Assembly (NCBI GenBank): GCA_026710155.1
Contig: JAPORQ010000052.1
Span: 1-64,000 of the forward strand
Reading direction: 5' to 3'
Origin: Paracoccaceae bacterium
GTDB taxonomy: Bacteria; Pseudomonadota; Alphaproteobacteria; Rhodobacterales; Rhodobacteraceae
Length of the DNA stretch: 64,000 nt
Shown here: one piece after another, positions 1-8,858 of the stretch
How the letters are laid out: each line of letters starts with the position of its first letter
How positions within the stretch are numbered: position 1 is the first letter of the stretch
Notes under the pieces: generated by a model
Databases searched by the model: none
The model's input: only the letters and a program-made list of their open reading frames with translations
What the model was told of the DNA's origin: nothing
Made by a program: the position numbers and the translations under genes

Positions 1-71
1 TTCAATTTACCAAATCATCGAAGAATACTTCTTTCATCCACTAACGCAAAGAACCTTGTTGACAAAATTGA

Positions 72-1403
72 TCATCTTTGAATTTTGATTATGGGAGGCA
101 CTCTTAACAAAGCCAAAACCGATTGCATTTCCGGACCACTTGATTTGCCAGTGATAGCCAATCTAAGCGGCAGGAACAATCTTCCACCTTTTCTGTCGGT
201 TTTCAATTTCAGGTCTTCCACCCAATTCTTCCAGGTATTCAAGTCAAAAGGAAATTCCGGCAGCAAGGAAATGGCAAGTTCAACAAATTCCCTGTCTTCT
301 GGTTTGATTACTGGATCAATTTCCTGATTCAAAACCTTCCACCATCCCTTGATTTCGGCGATGGTTTTGATATTTCCCTTGACCACTTCCCAAAATCTTT
401 CACCATCCGACTTGGGAATTCCCAATTCAATCACCCTACCCTCAATTACATCATAGGGTATGTTTCTGAAGTAATCCGACGTTAATCCAACCAGTTGCTG
501 CTCATCAAATTTCGTTGGATTCCCACTGAAACTTTCCAACGAAAAGGAAGCAAGTATTTCCTCCAGATTCAGTTTCAGATTGACTGGAATGGATGAACCA
601 AGAAAGGCCAGTTGGGAAAGAATGGCTTCGGGTTCGATTCCATTTTCCCTCAACTCCCTGATTGAAAGATCGCCGAGCCTTTTGGCAAGGGGTTCTCCCT
701 TTTTTCCAACCAATAGTGAATGGTGAAAAAATTCAGGATGGGTAAATCCAAAGGCTGTCATTATTTCTATTTGGGTTGCCGTGTTGGTAAGGTGATCATC
801 ACCCCTCACGATATGCGTTATCCCAAAATCCAAGTCATCTACAACGGAAGCGAATGTATATAGAAAAAGCCCATCAGCCCTAATCAGAACCGGATCTGAA
901 ACGTTTGAGGTATTGATGGTAACTTCACCTTGTATGCCATCCTTCCAGAAAACTTCCTTTTGCGCCAGTTTAAATCTCCAGTACCCATTCGCTTTGTGAC
1001 GTTTGTCTTGTTTTTCTTCTTCACTTAGCTTCAGGGACTCCCTGTCATAAACGGGTGGCTTGCCCAGCTTGAGTTGAAGTTTCCGTTTCAAGTCCAATTC
1101 TTCAGGACTTTCAAAACATTCGTATAAATCACCGGATTGGATAAGTTGTGAGGCTTTTTCCGTGTATCTGTCCAGCCTTTTGGACTGTCGCTCCACCTTA
1201 TCCCATTCAAGACCCAGCCACTCCAAATCCTGGTATATTGCATCTACGAACTCCTGCTTGGAACGTATCTGGTCAGTATCATCCAGCCTCAGGACAAACT
1301 TGCCATTATCCCTCCTTGCCAACAAAAAGTTAAACAGTGCTGTACGGATATTGCCAATATGGAGTATCCCTGTTGGTGATGGTGCAAATCTTGTGATGGT
1401 CAT
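72..1403 (-). CDS. gltX: Glutamate--tRNA ligase (GluRS)
   Basis: Class I aminoacyl-tRNA synthetase of 443 residues that charges tRNA with glutamate in the cytoplasm. The HIGH-type signature (SPTGILHIGN) lies at residues 8-17, directly after the start, followed by LRLDDTD in the glutamate/ATP pocket. The KMSKS-equivalent loop appears as LAKRLGDLS, a form typical of alphaproteobacterial GluRS. The C-terminal anticodon-binding half is compact. Alphaproteobacteria often carry two GluRS paralogues and may glutamylate tRNA-Gln for transamidation; which role this copy has cannot be told from sequence alone. The ATG at 1403 is chosen because the catalytic fold begins immediately after it. The next gene upstream on this strand, nadE, is separated from it by insertion-sequence debris. 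Confidence 0.95.
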   Translation of the reverse strand: MTITRFAPSPTGILHIGNIRTALFNFLLARRDNGKFVLRLDDTDQIRSKQEFVDAIYQDLEWLGLEWDKVERQSKRLDRYTEKASQLIQSGDLYECFESPEELDLKRKLQLKLGKPPVYDRESLKLSEEEKQDKRHKANGYWRFKLAQKEVFWKDGIQGEVTINTSNVSDPVLIRADGLFLYTFASVVDDLDFGITHIVRGDDHLTNTATQIEIMTAFGFTHPEFFHHSLLVGKKGEPLAKRLGDLSIRELRENGIEPEAILSQLAFLGSSIPVNLKLNLEEILASFSLESFSGNPTKFDEQQLVGLTSDYFRNIPYDVIEGRVIELGIPKSDGERFWEVVKGNIKTIAEIKGWWKVLNQEIDPVIKPEDREFVELAISLLPEFPFDLNTWKNWVEDLKLKTDRKGGRLFLPLRLAITGKSSGPEMQSVLALLRVPPIIKIQR

Positions 1404-1573
1404 TGAATTCCGAATTTTTCTCTACAGTTTAACATCCTCTATGTGAGATCAATTGTCAGAAAAGTTAAGACCCCCGTCCTAATCCTACCAATTAAAACCA
1501 ATTCAACTTCAAAATAACCTATAAGCGATATTTTGATTGTAGTGTGACATCCCATCTTTGATAGATTGTTTTG

Positions 1574-1606
1574 ATACCTTTCAACTAATACCATTCCAAC
1601 TATTTA
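1574..1606. repeat. Two tandem IS630-end-like sequences
   Basis: Positions 1574-1588 read ATACCTTTCAACTAA and 1588-1602 read ATACCATTCCAACTA. Both closely match the terminal repeat (ATACCATTTCAACTAA) of the IS630-type remnants at 14.2 and 16.7 kb. They look like leftover ends of deleted copies. The rest of 1404-1681 shows no gene. Confidence 0.45.
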
Positions 1607-1681
1607 ATAACGGGAATTACAAAGCACTAAACCACTCTTGGACCTTCTGTGACATCAATTTCCTGCGTTTGGATAAAAAAT

Positions 1682-2513
1682 CGTAACTATTCAGGTATCC
1701 TTTAGGTTTCAATAGCAGTTTAAGCAGGAATGCCAGCCAATGCAATGGCACCATCAATGCCAAAATGGTTCATATGGTGATGGTCGCTTGTCGCAGGTTC
1801 ATGATTTCCCCGGCAATCCGGAAAGGTCCTATCCCGGTGTCTGGATGGGGAGGTCCACCTCAAGTTCCGGGGACGACCGACGAAGCGTGTCTAGCATGTT
1901 CCAGCCCGAGCATGGACCACCGCCTTCCCGACATGCTCCCCAGGTCCGCGGCACCCGACGGGAAAAGGAGCCCTGATTTCCAGTTGGCAATGGGAGCATG
2001 CACAGCCATGGGCAATGTGGTCCACAACAACCATGGGGGACGGTTTTGGTATGTCCTGGACCCGGCTTCTCTCCACCGGTTACGACATCCCCTCAACCAG
2101 CGCGTGGCCGCAATGGGTGCAGCTGGAGGGGAAATGGTTCACGACATGGTCAGGCACGTCGGAACGGCGCCGTGTCTTTCCCTTTCAGCCGTTCAGGCCA
2201 AGACGGCGTTCAAGGCCGGATATCAACTCGGCCCGTCTAGCTATGGTCTGTTCCAATTCCACGCAGACATCTCTGGCAGCAATGATCCCGGGCAGGGACT
2301 GCACATCCCCTGTTGCGGGAATAGAACCGCATGACTTCACTTGCCTGCATCAAAATCCGGACAGCGGATTGTCGGCCACATCCAATGCCCGCAATCCTTT
2401 CCGGCTTTGGACGGTTTGCCTGCAAGACCTTGGTCGAGGCCGGCTTTCAAAATGGCAACATCCACAAGGGCAATGATCCATATGTTGATTGTTTTCATAC
2501 CTGAATAGTTACG
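1682..2513. mobile_element. Decayed insertion element with 17-bp perfect terminal inverted repeats
   Basis: CGTAACTATTCAGGTAT at 1682-1698 is repeated perfectly in inverted orientation at 2497-2513, bounding about 830 bp that are clearly more GC-rich than the flanks. Several overlapping open frames exist on both strands inside, but none gives a recognisable full protein. Short cysteine-containing pieces on the minus strand weakly recall the zinc-ribbon part of IS66-type transposases, which is not enough to assign a family. The element lies between gltX and nadE. The size, the repeats and the composition jump support a dead insertion sequence; the family is unknown. Confidence 0.55.
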
Positions 2514-2793
2514 GTTACTTTTATGAAATAGTATTACAAACTGCTATGTATATGCAGAAAAAATATGTAAAGCATCTTTAAATTAATGACCCATTGGGTT
2601 ATTTCATGGTTTATCCATTCTATTGTTAAATTGTCAAAAAGCTGGACAAGCCCGTTTGCAAGGAAGAAAAATTACGGAATTCGAGGACGGGTTGTTCCAG
2701 TCCCTGAACGAGGTCGTAGCCCATGCAATGGGTGAGGGTACCATGCAATTTGGCATTAGGTCCAAGTAAGTGAAGGTTCCAGTCAATCTTTCC

Positions 2794-2934
2794 CTGTTGC
2801 ATTATCTCCCTTCCCCGGACCTCAATCCCATGGAAACCGTCTATAATTATTTGAAAACCAACCACCATGCCAATCGGTTCTTTGAAACCCTGGATGATGT
2901 AAGGGTCAATATCCAGCATGGATGGCGACTTTGA
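2794..2934 (+). pseudogene. IS630-family transposase, C-terminal remnant
   Basis: One frame reads LLHYLPSPDLNPMETVYNY followed by LKTNHHANRFFETLDDV, which matches the end of the DDE domain of IS630-family transposases: the PxLNPxE motif holding the catalytic glutamate, then an F-E-shift helix. It stops at a TGA (2932-2934). Nothing upstream (2514-2793) gives the rest of the protein in one frame. The unit ends near 3012 in a GGGTTATTT sequence also seen near 2597-2605, so the scar probably spans about 2585-3015 and abuts the nadE stop codon. The divergence from the 14.2 kb copies suggests a different IS630 member. Confidence 0.7.
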
Positions 2935-3012
2935 TTGATGACCCAAACCACAGGGATTCAATCATACATCGAGAGTGGGCTGTGGTACCACAACCCGTAA
3001 ATCAATGATGGG

Positions 3013-4689
3013 TTATTTCGAAGTTGATAGATTGGTCGAATCTCTCCATTGATTTACAATGGGGTATCGACGATCCAACCATAGAGCCCTTCCTGTCAAC
3101 CTAACGCCAGGCGCTGATTGAAACCTCTTGTACTCTGACCTGTATATCAGCTGTTCAACCCTCTGAACCAGTTCCAAATCAAATCCCTTGCTGACAACCT
3201 CGGAAACTGATTGATCCCTGTCAATCAACATTTCGAGTATCTGATCCAGGACTTCATAGGGAGGCAAACTGTCCGTATCCTTTTGATTTTCCCTGAGTTC
3301 GGCTGTGGGTGGTTTGGAAATGATTTGCTGTGGAATCACCTCTCCCCTGGATCCCATCATCCATTTCCTGTAATTCTCATTTCTCCACTGACAAAGTTTG
3401 TTTACCTTTGTTTTGTATAAATCCTTGATGGGATTATATCCACCGGCCATATCACCATATATCGTTGAATAACCTACTGCCACTTCCGATTTGTTTCCGG
3501 TAGTCAACAAAATTTCTCCAAACTTGTTTGAAAGGGCCATAAGGAGCAGACCTCGAATCCTTGACTGTATGTTTTCTTCAGTCAAATCACGAGGTCTACC
3601 AGCAAAAACTGGCTCCAGAGAGTTCAGCACCTGTCCCATGATTGGTTCAATCTGGATTTCCTCGATCCTGCAATTCAGGTTATCGGCAAGTTCAAGCGCA
3701 TCCGAATTGGATTCTGAAGACGTGAATGGTGAAGGAAGCATCACACAGCGTGTGTTTTTTGCCCCAATGGCATCAACAGCAATGGTAGCAACCAAAGCAC
3801 TGTCAATTCCACCGGACAGTCCAAGCACCACCTTTGAGAAACCGCTTTTTTGAATGTAGTTTCGAACACCTTCAACGATTGCCCTGTAATCCTGCTCATC
3901 CTCATTTGGAATTGGTGCCAATTCACCTGTCCGTGCTTCCCAACCCTCATTTGTTTTAAGAAATTCGACAATGTCAACCCTTTCATCAAAAAGAGGCAAC
4001 TGGCTTGCCAACCGTCCTCCCCCGTTAAGAGTAAATGAACCTCCGTCAAAAACCTGATCATCCTGACCGCCAACCATATTGACATAAACCAAGGGGAGTC
4101 CTGTTTCGATCACCCTGGCAACCATCCTGTTAAATCGTTTGTCCAGTTTATTTCTCTCATAAGGCGAACCATTGGGGACGATCAATATCTCTGCACCCGA
4201 TTCCTCCAGGGTTTCGCAAATATCCTCATACCAGGCATCTTCACAGATTGGCGTGCCTACCCTAACATCACCAATGCGGTAAGGACCACTTATTTGTCCA
4301 GATGCAAACTGTCTGATTTCGTCAAACACTTCGGTATTTGGTAAGTGGTGCTTTTGGATGGTGGCCTGAATTTCCCCTTTTGAAAGCACAAAAAAGCAGT
4401 TGTAAACATTTTCATCAACCATCCAGGGACAGCCAACACCTATGGTTGAATACCCGTTATTCCAACTTGCAAGATTCTCAAGATGGTTCATGCAATCCTT
4501 AACAAATGACTTCTTGGAAACCAAATCCTGTAACGGATAACCGGAAAGGAACAATTCAGGAAAGACGATGTAATCAACCTTGCGTTCCTGAAGGGAGAGA
4601 ACGGTTTGCTTGATTTGGCCGACATTTCCATTGAGGGCACCGACAGTGGGATTCAATTGGGCAAGTGCTATCCGAAAAACTTCTGACAA
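3013..4689 (-). CDS. nadE: Glutamine-dependent NAD+ synthetase
   Basis: Two-domain enzyme of 558 residues that amidates nicotinate adenine dinucleotide to NAD+ using glutamine-derived ammonia, the last step of NAD synthesis. The N-terminal nitrilase-fold amidase shows the catalytic glutamate (VFPELFLSGYPL, about residue 45), lysine (IQKHHLPNTEVFDE) and cysteine (TPICEDAWYED). The C-terminal synthetase has the PP-loop LGLSGGIDSALV and the downstream TTGNKSEVAVGYSTIYGDM motif. Length and domain order match the bacterial glutamine-dependent type. The last residues (STNLSTSK) and the TAA lie where the IS630 scar begins, so the extreme C-terminus may have been altered by that insertion without touching the catalytic core. 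Confidence 0.97.
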   Translation of the reverse strand: MSEVFRIALAQLNPTVGALNGNVGQIKQTVLSLQERKVDYIVFPELFLSGYPLQDLVSKKSFVKDCMNHLENLASWNNGYSTIGVGCPWMVDENVYNCFFVLSKGEIQATIQKHHLPNTEVFDEIRQFASGQISGPYRIGDVRVGTPICEDAWYEDICETLEESGAEILIVPNGSPYERNKLDKRFNRMVARVIETGLPLVYVNMVGGQDDQVFDGGSFTLNGGGRLASQLPLFDERVDIVEFLKTNEGWEARTGELAPIPNEDEQDYRAIVEGVRNYIQKSGFSKVVLGLSGGIDSALVATIAVDAIGAKNTRCVMLPSPFTSSESNSDALELADNLNCRIEEIQIEPIMGQVLNSLEPVFAGRPRDLTEENIQSRIRGLLLMALSNKFGEILLTTGNKSEVAVGYSTIYGDMAGGYNPIKDLYKTKVNKLCQWRNENYRKWMMGSRGEVIPQQIISKPPTAELRENQKDTDSLPPYEVLDQILEMLIDRDQSVSEVVSKGFDLELVQRVEQLIYRSEYKRFQSAPGVRLTGRALWLDRRYPIVNQWRDSTNLSTSK

Positions 4690-4720
4690 GAGATACCTTC
4701 TGTTATTTGATTTCCATTAC

Positions 4721-5167
4721 CTAGAAATTAGAATTCGATTTGAGCATTTCAAAACCCAAATTGGTGACATAAAAGGTTCTCCTTTCATCTTTTGCACAGG
4801 TACCTTCCTGAATGCACTTGGCTTTGCAATCCGAGGTGTTTTTGAACGGTTTCTGGTTGGATTGTTTGACGGCCTTGATTATATCACCGGTTTCAAGCCT
4901 TTTCATGCCCTTATTCTGCAAAAAGCCGGCGATGGCCAAAAACCTGATCTTCTCCGACTTGCCACTGAATGCCCTCAAATACTGGGCCAGATTATTTTCC
5001 TCCCCTATTTCAACAGGTACTTCCACTATCTTTGTTTCACTGGGCTTGACCTTCGAATCCAGTTCCAGCAACTTGTTTACCAACTGCTGACCCTTCTCTT
5101 CTAAAAATTCTTCGGAACCAACCATCTCGACTTTGATATTCTGACCTTCAAATCTTAGCTCTGCCAT
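4721..5167 (-). CDS. Conserved hypothetical protein with a likely C-terminal winged-helix-like domain
   Basis: Intact 148-residue reading frame 31 bp upstream of nadE on the same strand, so probably co-transcribed with it. No named family is recognised with confidence. The N-terminal third is acidic and helical. The middle segment (LRFLAIAGFLQNKGMKRLET, the first residues being IRFLAIAG) followed by a helix with DIIKAVKQSNQ resembles a helix-turn-helix entry. A four-cysteine-poor segment DCKAKCIQEGTCAKDE then precedes FYVTNLGFEML, reminiscent of a winged-helix beta hairpin. The three cysteines within about 10 residues could bind a metal or form a disulphide. DNA or RNA binding is an inference from helix pattern only. 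Confidence 0.6.
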   Translation of the reverse strand: MAELRFEGQNIKVEMVGSEEFLEEKGQQLVNKLLELDSKVKPSETKIVEVPVEIGEENNLAQYLRAFSGKSEKIRFLAIAGFLQNKGMKRLETGDIIKAVKQSNQKPFKNTSDCKAKCIQEGTCAKDERRTFYVTNLGFEMLKSNSNF

Positions 5168-5555
5168 GCACTTTCCCCGATTGAACCAACCTATAATAAG
5201 TAATTAGTTTATTTTATAAGTTAGTGAATTATCCGATATTTATCCTAAATCACCTATTCATGGTATTGATAGGATTTAATTTCCTCAAATTAAGTTTGAT
5301 TGATATTTATTTAGTGAAAAATATAGTGGGTTTCTATAAATTATGCCGAATTATTTTAAGCATGCATCAAACAAACCTTTTACTGGGGTAGTAAGACAAT
5401 CTGATGCCAGATTCCTGACAAAGAATTATTGAATTTAAATGGGGTCTATGGTATTTCTCAGCAGATCCGTGAATGCTAGAACTGGATACACCATCCCCGG
5501 AAACTTCATTTTGGAACAGTCTTGAGGCAAATTACACTTTCAAAAAGGAAAAGTT
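5168..5555. other. AT-rich intergenic region between divergent genes
   Basis: 388 bp upstream of both the hypothetical gene (minus) and the MORN gene (plus). Strongly AT-rich with long T and A runs and no coding potential. It must hold promoters for both directions, but no single -35/-10 pair is convincing. A good ribosome-binding site (AAGGAAAAG) precedes the MORN start at 5556. Confidence 0.4.
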
Positions 5556-7694
5556 ATGAAATATCTTAACCGAACTTGTGTTCTGATCTCCTTCCTAACC
5601 ATATTTCCCCTTGCAGTTTTAGCACAGGATGGAAATTATGTTGGGGATACTGTTGATGGACAAAGGCATGGCAAGGGAACCCTGACCCTTGACAACGGCT
5701 ATGTGTATGAGGGTGACTGGGTCGAGGGCGAACGAACTGGTGAGGGTAGGGAAGAATTCAGCAATGGTACAGTTTACATTGGCTCTTTCCTCAATGGCAA
5801 GGCGTATGGCAAGGGTGAAGTGACTCATCAAACAGGATATTCATACAACGGCTTTTGGAAAGATGGCATGAAACATGGCAAGGGATTTGAAACCTATTCC
5901 AAGGGTGGTACTTTCGAAGGTCATTTCATCGCAGATCAAAAGCACGGGGTGGGTAAAAGGATATTTGTTGACGGACAAGTCATTGAAGGTACCTGGGCCG
6001 AAGGAGTTTTATCAGGCGATACAACCATTCATTACAAGGATGGCTCGGTATTTCAGGGACAATTTACTGACGGCGCCCAGCAAGGGTTCGGAATATTCAA
6101 AAGTCCGGAGGGATTTACCTATTCCGGTGAATGGAAAAATGGCCGCATTGCTGGTACGGGGGAAATCGTCTACCCTGATGGCAGCATTTATACCGGGGAA
6201 ATTGACAATCAGCAACCAAAGGGCACAGGAGTGCTTGTCCGAATGGATGGAACAACCTTTGAGGGAATTTTTGACAATGGTCCGATTGAAGGTTTTGGAA
6301 CCTATCTGAATGAAAATGGATCATTAATTGAGGGTCGATGGGAGGATGGGGAATTGGCTTCCATCACTTCAATTACCTACAGTGATGGAAGTAACCTATC
6401 GGGAAAGTTTGTAGATGGTGTCTTGAACGGTCAGGGGACCTATAAAAATGACCAAGGTTACAGCTATTCCGGTGATTGGGTCAATGGAAAAATGACAGGT
6501 TCGGGTAAATTAACCTATCCTGACAAATCCACCTATCAGGGAGATGTTGTTGAAGGAATTCGTCAAGGTATGGGAACATTCATCTCGGAAGATTTCCAAT
6601 ATAAGGGTACCTGGGTTGCAGGCATGAGACATGGTACTGGAACCGAAACCTATTCCGATGGATCTATTTACGAGGGCTCATTTACCGAGGGAATTAAACA
6701 TGGACCAGGTAAATTAATCTTTCCAGATGGAAGCCGGTATGAAGGAGAATGGATAGAGGGCAACATACCCACCAGCCTTAAAGTCACCTACTCCAATGGC
6801 TTGGTTTACGAGGGGGAACATTTAGAGTTGCAACCTCATGGCCGAGGAACCACGAGTTTCCCAAATGGCAGTATCTATGTTGGGAATTTTGTTGATGGTC
6901 GTATCGAAGGGCTGGGACAACTTACGGATGTAGCAGGAGGATTCCGTTATGAAGGAGAGTGGCTTGCTGGCAAGCAAACCGGGCAAGGAAAACAAATATT
7001 CCAGAACGGAACAATTTATGAGGGCAATTTCCTGGATGGTGTTTTGAATGGGGGAGGAAAATATATTAGCAATGAGGGTGTTTCTTACGTTGGCAACTGG
7101 TTGAACGGAGAAATTACAGGCATAGGCACTTACACCTATTCAGATGGAACTGTCTATACCGGACATCTTGTAAGCGGAAGCCCTGATGGCATTGGTAAAA
7201 TGACTTGGAAAGGTGGTAATATTTTTGATGGGAATTGGAAAGGTGGAAGTTTTGTGGAGGGAACGGTTCAAATCCTTTTTGAAAATGATGACAACTACAA
7301 AGGCGAATTTCGGAATAATAATTTCAATGGAAAGGGAACCCTTATTCTAGGCGGTATAAGGTCAACGGGTGAGTGGAAAGACGGCACTCTTAATGGACAG
7401 GGTGAAGTTCATTATCCAGACGGAACCATAATCAAGGGAAATTTTGACTTGGGTGTCCTCTCCGGCCATGGGGCCCAAAGTAATCCGAATGGTTTCATGT
7501 ATGAGGGTAACTGGCACGAGGGTTTGTTTGAAGGTGAAGGCAAGGCAATGTATGCAGATGGGTCCTCCTATGATGGTGAGTTCCTTCAAGGCAAACCACA
7601 TGGAAAAGGTCTTTTGATAACAAAAGATGGTGAACGCTATGATGTTGAATTCTCACATGGAGAAAATATCGAGCGGTCCATAGCGGAAAATTAG
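5556..7694 (+). CDS. Secreted MORN-repeat protein (about 29 repeats)
   Basis: 712 residues. A Sec signal peptide (MKYLNRTCVLISFLTIFPLAVLAQ, cleavage after LAQ or VLA) is followed by an almost uninterrupted array of about 29 MORN motifs of 21-24 residues, with the pattern Y-x-G-x-[WF]-x-x-G-x-x-x-G-x-G-x-x-x-[YF]-x-x-G. Nothing else is present: no kinase, no anchor and no C-terminal membrane helix. MORN arrays form extended beta-sheet rods that bind lipids or proteins in eukaryotes. In bacteria they occur in exported or membrane-associated proteins of mostly unknown role. Export to the periplasm or beyond is inferred from the signal peptide. The start is supported by a ribosome-binding site AAGGAAAAG. 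The gene stands alone, 15 bp before the inverted repeat of the hsdS element. Confidence 0.9.
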   Translation: MKYLNRTCVLISFLTIFPLAVLAQDGNYVGDTVDGQRHGKGTLTLDNGYVYEGDWVEGERTGEGREEFSNGTVYIGSFLNGKAYGKGEVTHQTGYSYNGFWKDGMKHGKGFETYSKGGTFEGHFIADQKHGVGKRIFVDGQVIEGTWAEGVLSGDTTIHYKDGSVFQGQFTDGAQQGFGIFKSPEGFTYSGEWKNGRIAGTGEIVYPDGSIYTGEIDNQQPKGTGVLVRMDGTTFEGIFDNGPIEGFGTYLNENGSLIEGRWEDGELASITSITYSDGSNLSGKFVDGVLNGQGTYKNDQGYSYSGDWVNGKMTGSGKLTYPDKSTYQGDVVEGIRQGMGTFISEDFQYKGTWVAGMRHGTGTETYSDGSIYEGSFTEGIKHGPGKLIFPDGSRYEGEWIEGNIPTSLKVTYSNGLVYEGEHLELQPHGRGTTSFPNGSIYVGNFVDGRIEGLGQLTDVAGGFRYEGEWLAGKQTGQGKQIFQNGTIYEGNFLDGVLNGGGKYISNEGVSYVGNWLNGEITGIGTYTYSDGTVYTGHLVSGSPDGIGKMTWKGGNIFDGNWKGGSFVEGTVQILFENDDNYKGEFRNNNFNGKGTLILGGIRSTGEWKDGTLNGQGEVHYPDGTIIKGNFDLGVLSGHGAQSNPNGFMYEGNWHEGLFEGEGKAMYADGSSYDGEFLQGKPHGKGLLITKDGERYDVEFSHGENIERSIAEN

Positions 7695-7708
7695 AATTGA
7701 AGTGATTT

Positions 7709-8399
7709 GGGGATTATATATTTGAATAGATTTGGCAATTCATTGTTTGATCATATATCATCTTGGATGAAGCGTTTCATCCTTTGCAATTTTCCTCCCG
7801 ATCCGGATAATCCCACCTGATGAAACCTGGAGATGTCGCAGATATCCGGATTGGAACCCAGTTGAATAAAACCTCCATGGTCATGACAGGGGAGTATCCT
7901 GTCATGAACGGGGGTGTCAAGCCATCCGGCCGTCACAATCAATTCAACGCCGAACCTGATTCCATTGCCATGAGCCAGGGCGGTGCATCGGCGGGCCATG
8001 TGGATATCATGCCGATTCGGTTTTGGGCAGGAGCCCATTGTTGTGTTGTAACGTCGAAAACGCCCGATGTTCTGACAAAACACCTGTTTCATGTATTGAA
8101 GAAGAGGCAGGGAATTCTCATGTCATCCCAAACGGGAGGGGGACATGCCATTCCGGGGCTTCGGAAGGCGGTTCTTGAAAATCTTGAAATCAGCCACCCC
8201 CCCCCATCGAGGAACAGGCGGGGATTGTTGGAAAACTGGATTGCTGGGAGGAATTGACCAGGGAATTGGCGAGGGAAATCGAATTGAGGCAGAAGCAGTT
8301 TGAGTATTACCGCGACAAACTGGTGGATTGATCGCTTCAGGTGTGCTTGATCAAATATGTAATCCCGAAACTTAAAATCTATTCAAGTATATAATCCCC
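7709..8399. repeat. 25-bp inverted repeats bounding an hsdS fragment
   Basis: The 25-mer at 7709-7733, starting GGGGATTATATATTTGAA, recurs inverted at 8375-8399 with one mismatch (24 of 25). The 691-bp segment between them contains only the hsdS fragment. A second shared TTTGATCA lies just inside each arm. No transposase or invertase is encoded inside. The segment could be an invertible hsdS cassette, or a non-autonomous mobile element that captured the fragment. Confidence 0.7.
7820..8331 (+). pseudogene. hsdS: Type I restriction specificity subunit fragment (hsdS), frameshifted at poly-C
   Basis: The fragment corresponds to one target-recognition domain plus a conserved helix of HsdS, the DNA-specificity subunit of type I restriction-modification enzymes. 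The frame shows the recognition-domain pattern EYPVMNGGVKPSGRHNQFN, then IAMSQGGASAGHVD and FWAGAHCCVV, and ends in NLEISHPPP. After a run of nine C (8197-8205) the reading resumes one frame away as IEEQAGIVGKLD, then a helix ending KQFEYYRDKLVD and a TGA at 8329-8331. Seven or ten C would restore the frame. A stop at 8808 bp upstream context is not relevant; in-frame TAA at 7808-7810 blocks extension 5'. No hsdM or hsdR lies nearby, so it is a stranded fragment or a stored cassette. Confidence 0.75.
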
Positions 8400-8416
8400 G
8401 AAGTTTGGATTCCTGT

Positions 8417-8544
8417 TCACCACGCCACGTCGAACACCTTCAGGCAATTACCCGCCCGGTAGGGGTTGTCATGTCTGATGCTGTTGAGCCTCGCAATCTC
8501 CGGCCAGCGCTCCGTATCCCCATAGACCCTTTGGGTAACCGTTG
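8417..8544 (-). pseudogene. LysM-like module remnant, copy A (behind higA)
   Basis: Directly after the higA stop codon, a minus-strand frame reads VATVTQRVYGDTERWPEIA then RLNSIRHDNPYRAGNCLKVF and DVAW before a TGA at 8417-8419. The pattern (VYGDxxRWPEIxxxNxI...NPYRxGxCLKVF) matches the second half of a LysM-type peptidoglycan-binding module. It has no start codon of its own. Three other decayed copies lie behind neighbouring genes. Confidence 0.6.
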
Positions 8545-8847
8545 CTACCCTTGGGCATAAGCCATGGGTTCAATGGAGGAGATATCAACCGTTTTTGCGG
8601 CACGGCCCATTTCGTAGATGGTCTGCATGTTCATCCAGTAGATGGAAGACGTGTTGAAAAGCCGGGCCAACCGCAACGCCGTGTCGGGTGTTATGCCCGT
8701 CCGGCCCTTGACAAGACGTTCAATCCGGGTTCTGGGAACACCAAGACGGCGGGCACAGGCTAGGGAACTCATCTCCAGTGGCTTGAGGTAGAGTTCATGC
8801 AGGACCTCACCGGGATGGGGAGGATCCTTGAGAAGGCTTTGGGTCAT
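8545..8847 (-). CDS. higA: HigA-family antitoxin
   Basis: 100-residue XRE-type DNA-binding antitoxin of a type II toxin-antitoxin pair. It opens with the family hallmark PPHPGEVLHELYLKPLEMS, then a helix-turn-helix (LACARRLGVPRTRIERLVKG) and the DTALRLARLFNTSSIYWMNMQ segment. It neutralises HigB by direct binding and represses the operon, as known for the family. It follows higB by 11 bp in the usual toxin-first order. A ribosome-binding site AAAGGACC precedes the ATG at 8847. Confidence 0.9.
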   Translation of the reverse strand: MTQSLLKDPPHPGEVLHELYLKPLEMSSLACARRLGVPRTRIERLVKGRTGITPDTALRLARLFNTSSIYWMNMQTIYEMGRAAKTVDISSIEPMAYAQG

Positions 8848-8858
8848 GACTGGTCCTT

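Noticed and set aside
1765-2334. Plus-strand open frame of 189 codons in the GC-rich element
   Set aside because: No domain or motif is recognisable, and several other frames are equally open in this GC-rich stretch.
2626-2961. Minus-strand open frame of 111 codons
   Set aside because: It is antisense to the IS630 transposase remnant, whose plus-strand translation has the family motifs.
5556-7694. Repeated DNA in the MORN gene as a possible CRISPR-like array
   Set aside because: The repeats are protein-level motifs of 21-24 codons with varied DNA and no spacers. No CRISPR array was seen in the window.
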